This document shows, in pieces, positions 6,147 through 8,505 of a stretch of 8,505 nucleotides of DNA. The notes under the pieces are model-generated. The model was not told the origin of the DNA, did no database searches, and worked only from the letters and a program-made list of their open reading frames with translations. The stretch is from an uncultured Oscillospiraceae bacterium (lineage in GTDB: Bacteria > Bacillota > Clostridia > Oscillospirales > Oscillospiraceae): the NCBI GenBank assembly GCA_905233785.1, contig CAJOCV010000072.1, positions 7,515 to 16,019 on the forward strand, written 5' to 3'. Positions within the stretch are counted from its first letter, which is position 1. Every line of letters starts with the position of its first letter. The position numbers were made by a program, and so were the translations under genes.

Positions 6147-8390
6147 ATGCTGGTTGCAAAAATCGCGGTTTCCGCCGCCACATATTGGATCGACCGTCCC
6201 TACGACTATCTGGTACCGGAGACGCTGGCGGATCGCGTGAAACCGGGAATGCGGGTTTACGTGCCCTTTTCCCGCGGCAACCGGCGCAGTGAGGGGCTGA
6301 TCCTTGCGCTGAGCGATCACAGCACTTATGAGCGGCTCAAACCCGTTGAGCAGCTTCTGGACGAGGAGCCGGTGCTGGACGAAGAGCAGATCAAGCTGGC
6401 GCTTTTCATGCGGGAACGCTTTTTCTGCACGGTCTACGCGGCCGTGAAGGCGATCCTTCCCGCAGGGCTCTGGTTTACGGATGAGGGCGACAAGCGCGTG
6501 CACGACAAAACCGTGCAGATGGCGCGACTACTGATCGCGCCGGAGGACGCGGCGGAGATTGCCGCGCAAAAACGGATGCGCTCCAGGCAGCAGGCAAACC
6601 TGCTGGAGCTGCTGTGCTCCTTCCCGGCGCTGCCCGTGCGGGAACTTCTGCAGCACAGCGGGGCGAAGCGGCAGAGCTTGAAAGCGCTTGTTAACGCGCA
6701 GCTTGTAGAGCTTTACTCACAGGAGGTTTACCGTCGGCCGGATGTCTTTGTGGGGGAGAAGGAGGAGCTCCCGCTTCTCAACGCCGAGCAGCAGACGGCC
6801 TTTGACGGTATCAGCGCCCTGACCTCCAAAGGCGAGGCCGGGGCCGCGCTGTTATTCGGCGTGACCGGCAGCGGAAAAACAAGCGTATATATCCATTTGA
6901 TCGCGCAAGAGCTCAAGCGCGGGCGTTCCGCTATCCTGCTGGTGCCGGAGATTGCGCTGACACCTCAGATGCTTCACACCTTTTCCTCTCACTTCGGCAA
7001 TGAGGTTGCCGTGCTGCACTCCAGCCTCTCCACCGGAGAGCGCTTCGATGAATGGAAGCGGGTGCGCGCGGGGAAGGCAAGGCTCGTCATCGGTACGCGA
7101 AGCGCCGTTTTCGCGCCGTGCCGCAATCTGGGGCTCATCATCATTGACGAGGAGCAAGAAGAGACCTACAAATCCGAGAACACGCCCCGCTACAACGCGC
7201 GGGATGTTGCGAAGTTTCGCTGTACCCGGGCGAGGTGTCTTTTGCTGCTGGGCTCCGCCACACCCGACATTGCGAGCCGCTATGCGGCGCAGATCGGACG
7301 CTATGCCTATTTCCGTCTGGATACCCGCTATAATGAGCGGGAGCTTCCCGCCGTTCGGATCGTGGATATGAAGCGGGAGCTGCGCCGCGGCAACGGCGGC
7401 AGCATCAGCGCATTTCTTCGGGACGAGATCGCGCAGAATATAGAGCGCGGCGAGCAGAGTATCCTCTTCATCAACCGCCGCGGCGCGCATAAGCTCGTGA
7501 GCTGCGGCGACTGCGGCTATACCTACCGCTGCCCGCGCTGCAGCGTATCGCTGACCTATCACAGCGCAAACAAGCGTCTGATCTGCCATTACTGCGCCTA
7601 TTCCCGGCGTGTGGATGAAAGCTGTCCCGACTGTGGGGGGACCCTCAAGTATATCGGCGTGGGCACACAGATGGTGGAGACAGAGCTGCATGAGCTCTTT
7701 CCGGAGATTGAGATCATGCGTATGGATACCGACACCGTGACGCCCGCCGGCTCCCACGAGGAGCTGTTCGCGCGGTTTCGGGAGGAAAAAATCCCGGTCA
7801 TGGTGGGCACACAGATGGTTACAAAGGGACTTAATTTTGAAAATGTGACCCTGGTGGGGGTTATTTCCGCCGACCAGAGCCTTTATGCCGGGGATTATCG
7901 GGCGGGAGAGCGCAGCTTTTCTCTGATTACTCAGGTGGTAGGACGCAGCGGGCGTGGGCAGAAGCCGGGACGCGCCGTGATCCAGACCTATACCCCGGAC
8001 AATGAGACCATTCAACAGGCCGCGCGGCAGGACTATGACGCCTTCTATACCTCCGAGCTTTCCCTGCGCAGACTGCAGAATTCGCCGCCCTTCCGGGACA
8101 TTTTGGCGCTGACTGCCTCCGGTGTGGACGAGCGCCTTGTCGTGCAGACCTGCCGCTATGCGCGGGAACGACTGACACAGCTTCTCGGCACAGACCGGAC
8201 AACAGAGCTTTTGGGGCCGACCCCTCTGACGGTGGTACGGGTCAACAACCGCTTTCGCTATCGTGTGCTCATCAACGGAAAAAATAACGCCGCCACCCGC
8301 GCGGCGCTCGCGCAAATCGTGTGTGAGTGCAATACGGACAAGCGTTTTCGCGGCGTGTCGGTTTACGCCGACAACGATCCCGCAGATTAA
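6147..8390 (+). CDS. priA: Primosomal protein N' PriA (replication restart helicase)
   Basis: PriA recognises stalled or collapsed forks and, as a 3'-5' superfamily 2 helicase, reloads the replicative helicase through the primosome. Seen in 747 residues (E. coli 732): an N-terminal 3'-DNA-binding domain starting AKIAVSAATYWIDRPYDYLVP; Walker A GVTGSGKTS at 238-246; motif Ia LLVPEIALTPQM; motif II DEEQ at 334-337 (usual form DEEH); motif III LLGSATPDIASR; eight zinc-binding cysteines at 453, 456, 462, 465, 480, 483, 493 and 496; motif V GTQMVTKGLNFENVTLVGVISADQ; motif VI QVVGRSGRGQKPGRAVIQTY; and a C-terminal domain. The ATG at 6147 fits the family N-terminus but has no recognisable ribosome binding site in the 15 bases after rpoZ, so it may depend on coupling. 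coaBC, often found between rpoZ and priA, is absent. Confidence 0.97.
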   Translation: MLVAKIAVSAATYWIDRPYDYLVPETLADRVKPGMRVYVPFSRGNRRSEGLILALSDHSTYERLKPVEQLLDEEPVLDEEQIKLALFMRERFFCTVYAAVKAILPAGLWFTDEGDKRVHDKTVQMARLLIAPEDAAEIAAQKRMRSRQQANLLELLCSFPALPVRELLQHSGAKRQSLKALVNAQLVELYSQEVYRRPDVFVGEKEELPLLNAEQQTAFDGISALTSKGEAGAALLFGVTGSGKTSVYIHLIAQELKRGRSAILLVPEIALTPQMLHTFSSHFGNEVAVLHSSLSTGERFDEWKRVRAGKARLVIGTRSAVFAPCRNLGLIIIDEEQEETYKSENTPRYNARDVAKFRCTRARCLLLLGSATPDIASRYAAQIGRYAYFRLDTRYNERELPAVRIVDMKRELRRGNGGSISAFLRDEIAQNIERGEQSILFINRRGAHKLVSCGDCGYTYRCPRCSVSLTYHSANKRLICHYCAYSRRVDESCPDCGGTLKYIGVGTQMVETELHELFPEIEIMRMDTDTVTPAGSHEELFARFREEKIPVMVGTQMVTKGLNFENVTLVGVISADQSLYAGDYRAGERSFSLITQVVGRSGRGQKPGRAVIQTYTPDNETIQQAARQDYDAFYTSELSLRRLQNSPPFRDILALTASGVDERLVVQTCRYARERLTQLLGTDRTTELLGPTPLTVVRVNNRFRYRVLINGKNNAATRAALAQIVCECNTDKRFRGVSVYADNDPAD

Positions 8391-8423
8391 AAGAATGTAA
8401 CGATTTAGTCTTGCGTGGCTTTG

Positions 8424-8452
8424 GGGGAGTTCAGAGGGGCACTCCCCTCTGA
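8424..8452 (+). terminator. Downstream hairpin 1 with a competing alternative stem
   Basis: TCAGAGGGG at 8431-8439 pairs perfectly with CCCCTCTGA at 8444-8452 across a four-base loop. GGGGAGT at 8424-8430 can instead pair with ACTCCCC at 8441-8447, so two mutually exclusive folds are available. It lies 40 bases after the priA stop and has no immediate T-tract. It probably works with the adjacent hairpin as the operon's 3' end or is part of a structured repeat. Confidence 0.45.
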
Positions 8453-8496
8453 TTTGCCGCCTCGGAAGGCGGCAAACAAAATCAAATCTGTTTTTT
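8453..8496 (+). terminator. Downstream hairpin 2 followed by a distant T-tract
   Basis: TTTGCCGCC at 8453-8461 pairs perfectly with GGCGGCAAA at 8468-8476 across a six-base loop. A run of six T residues comes 14 bases later (8491-8496), further than in a canonical intrinsic terminator. AAACA at 8474-8478 can pair with TGTTT at 8489-8493 as a weak second stem just before the remaining T residues. It is the best terminator candidate after priA, but could equally be one module of a REP-like intergenic repeat continuing beyond the window with the final CCGGGGGCG. Confidence 0.4.
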
Positions 8497-8505
8497 CCGG
8501 GGGCG

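Noticed and set aside
6852..8315. A 487-codon open frame on the minus strand
   Set aside because: It is antisense to the helicase part of priA, with low-complexity AR/AV-rich translation and no recognisable domain; it is a by-product of codon bias.

Overview
This window is a compact, co-directional bacterial chromosome segment with every supported gene on the plus strand. Gene content and order point to a GC-rich member of the Firmicutes, most likely a gut-type Clostridia/Oscillospirales lineage. The grounds are a CdaA/CdaR pair, a YicC/YloC-RemA-Gmk-RpoZ-PriA block as in Firmicutes, strong AGGAGG-type ribosome binding sites, a sigma-A consensus promoter, and G/C-rich third codon positions. 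The family-level guess is inference; no rRNA or species-specific marker is present.

Region 1 (1-1444): a heptanucleotide tandem repeat lies just ahead of a two-gene unit. The first gene encodes a small DUF3343 (Se/S carrier-like) protein. The second encodes a class V aminotransferase-fold cysteine desulfurase-like enzyme with its PLP lysine and a candidate catalytic cysteine. Their 4-base overlap suggests coupled translation and a joint role in sulfur or selenium transfer.

Region 2 (1445-1633): a 189-base gap holds a hairpin over the desulfurase stop codon and two perfect copies of a 21-base direct repeat. The second copy runs into the -35 box of a textbook promoter (TTGACA, 17 bases, TATAAT) that should drive cdaA and the genes after it.

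Region 3 (1634-8390): eight tightly packed genes form one apparent operon. They are cdaA (diadenylate cyclase), cdaR (YbbR-repeat regulator), an RseC/SoxR-reducing-type membrane protein, a YicC/YloC endoribonuclease, remA (DUF370 DNA-binding regulator), gmk (guanylate kinase), rpoZ (RNA polymerase omega) and priA (replication restart helicase). Gaps between neighbours are at most 38 bases and three pairs overlap. The layout joins c-di-AMP signalling to GTP supply, transcription, RNA turnover and replication restart. Two usual neighbours are missing: glmM after cdaR, and coaBC between rpoZ and priA.

Region 4 (8391-8505): no gene. It carries two adjacent perfect 9-bp hairpins, an overlapping alternative stem and a downstream T-tract, and may be a terminator or part of a dispersed structured repeat cut by the window end.

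The window is mostly recognisable housekeeping DNA. I see no mobile element, CRISPR array, tRNA or rRNA, and no clearly new multi-gene system. The points most worth a second look are the repeat-promoter arrangement before cdaA, the RseC-like gene inside the c-di-AMP operon, the hairpin before the YicC start and the paired hairpins at the right end.
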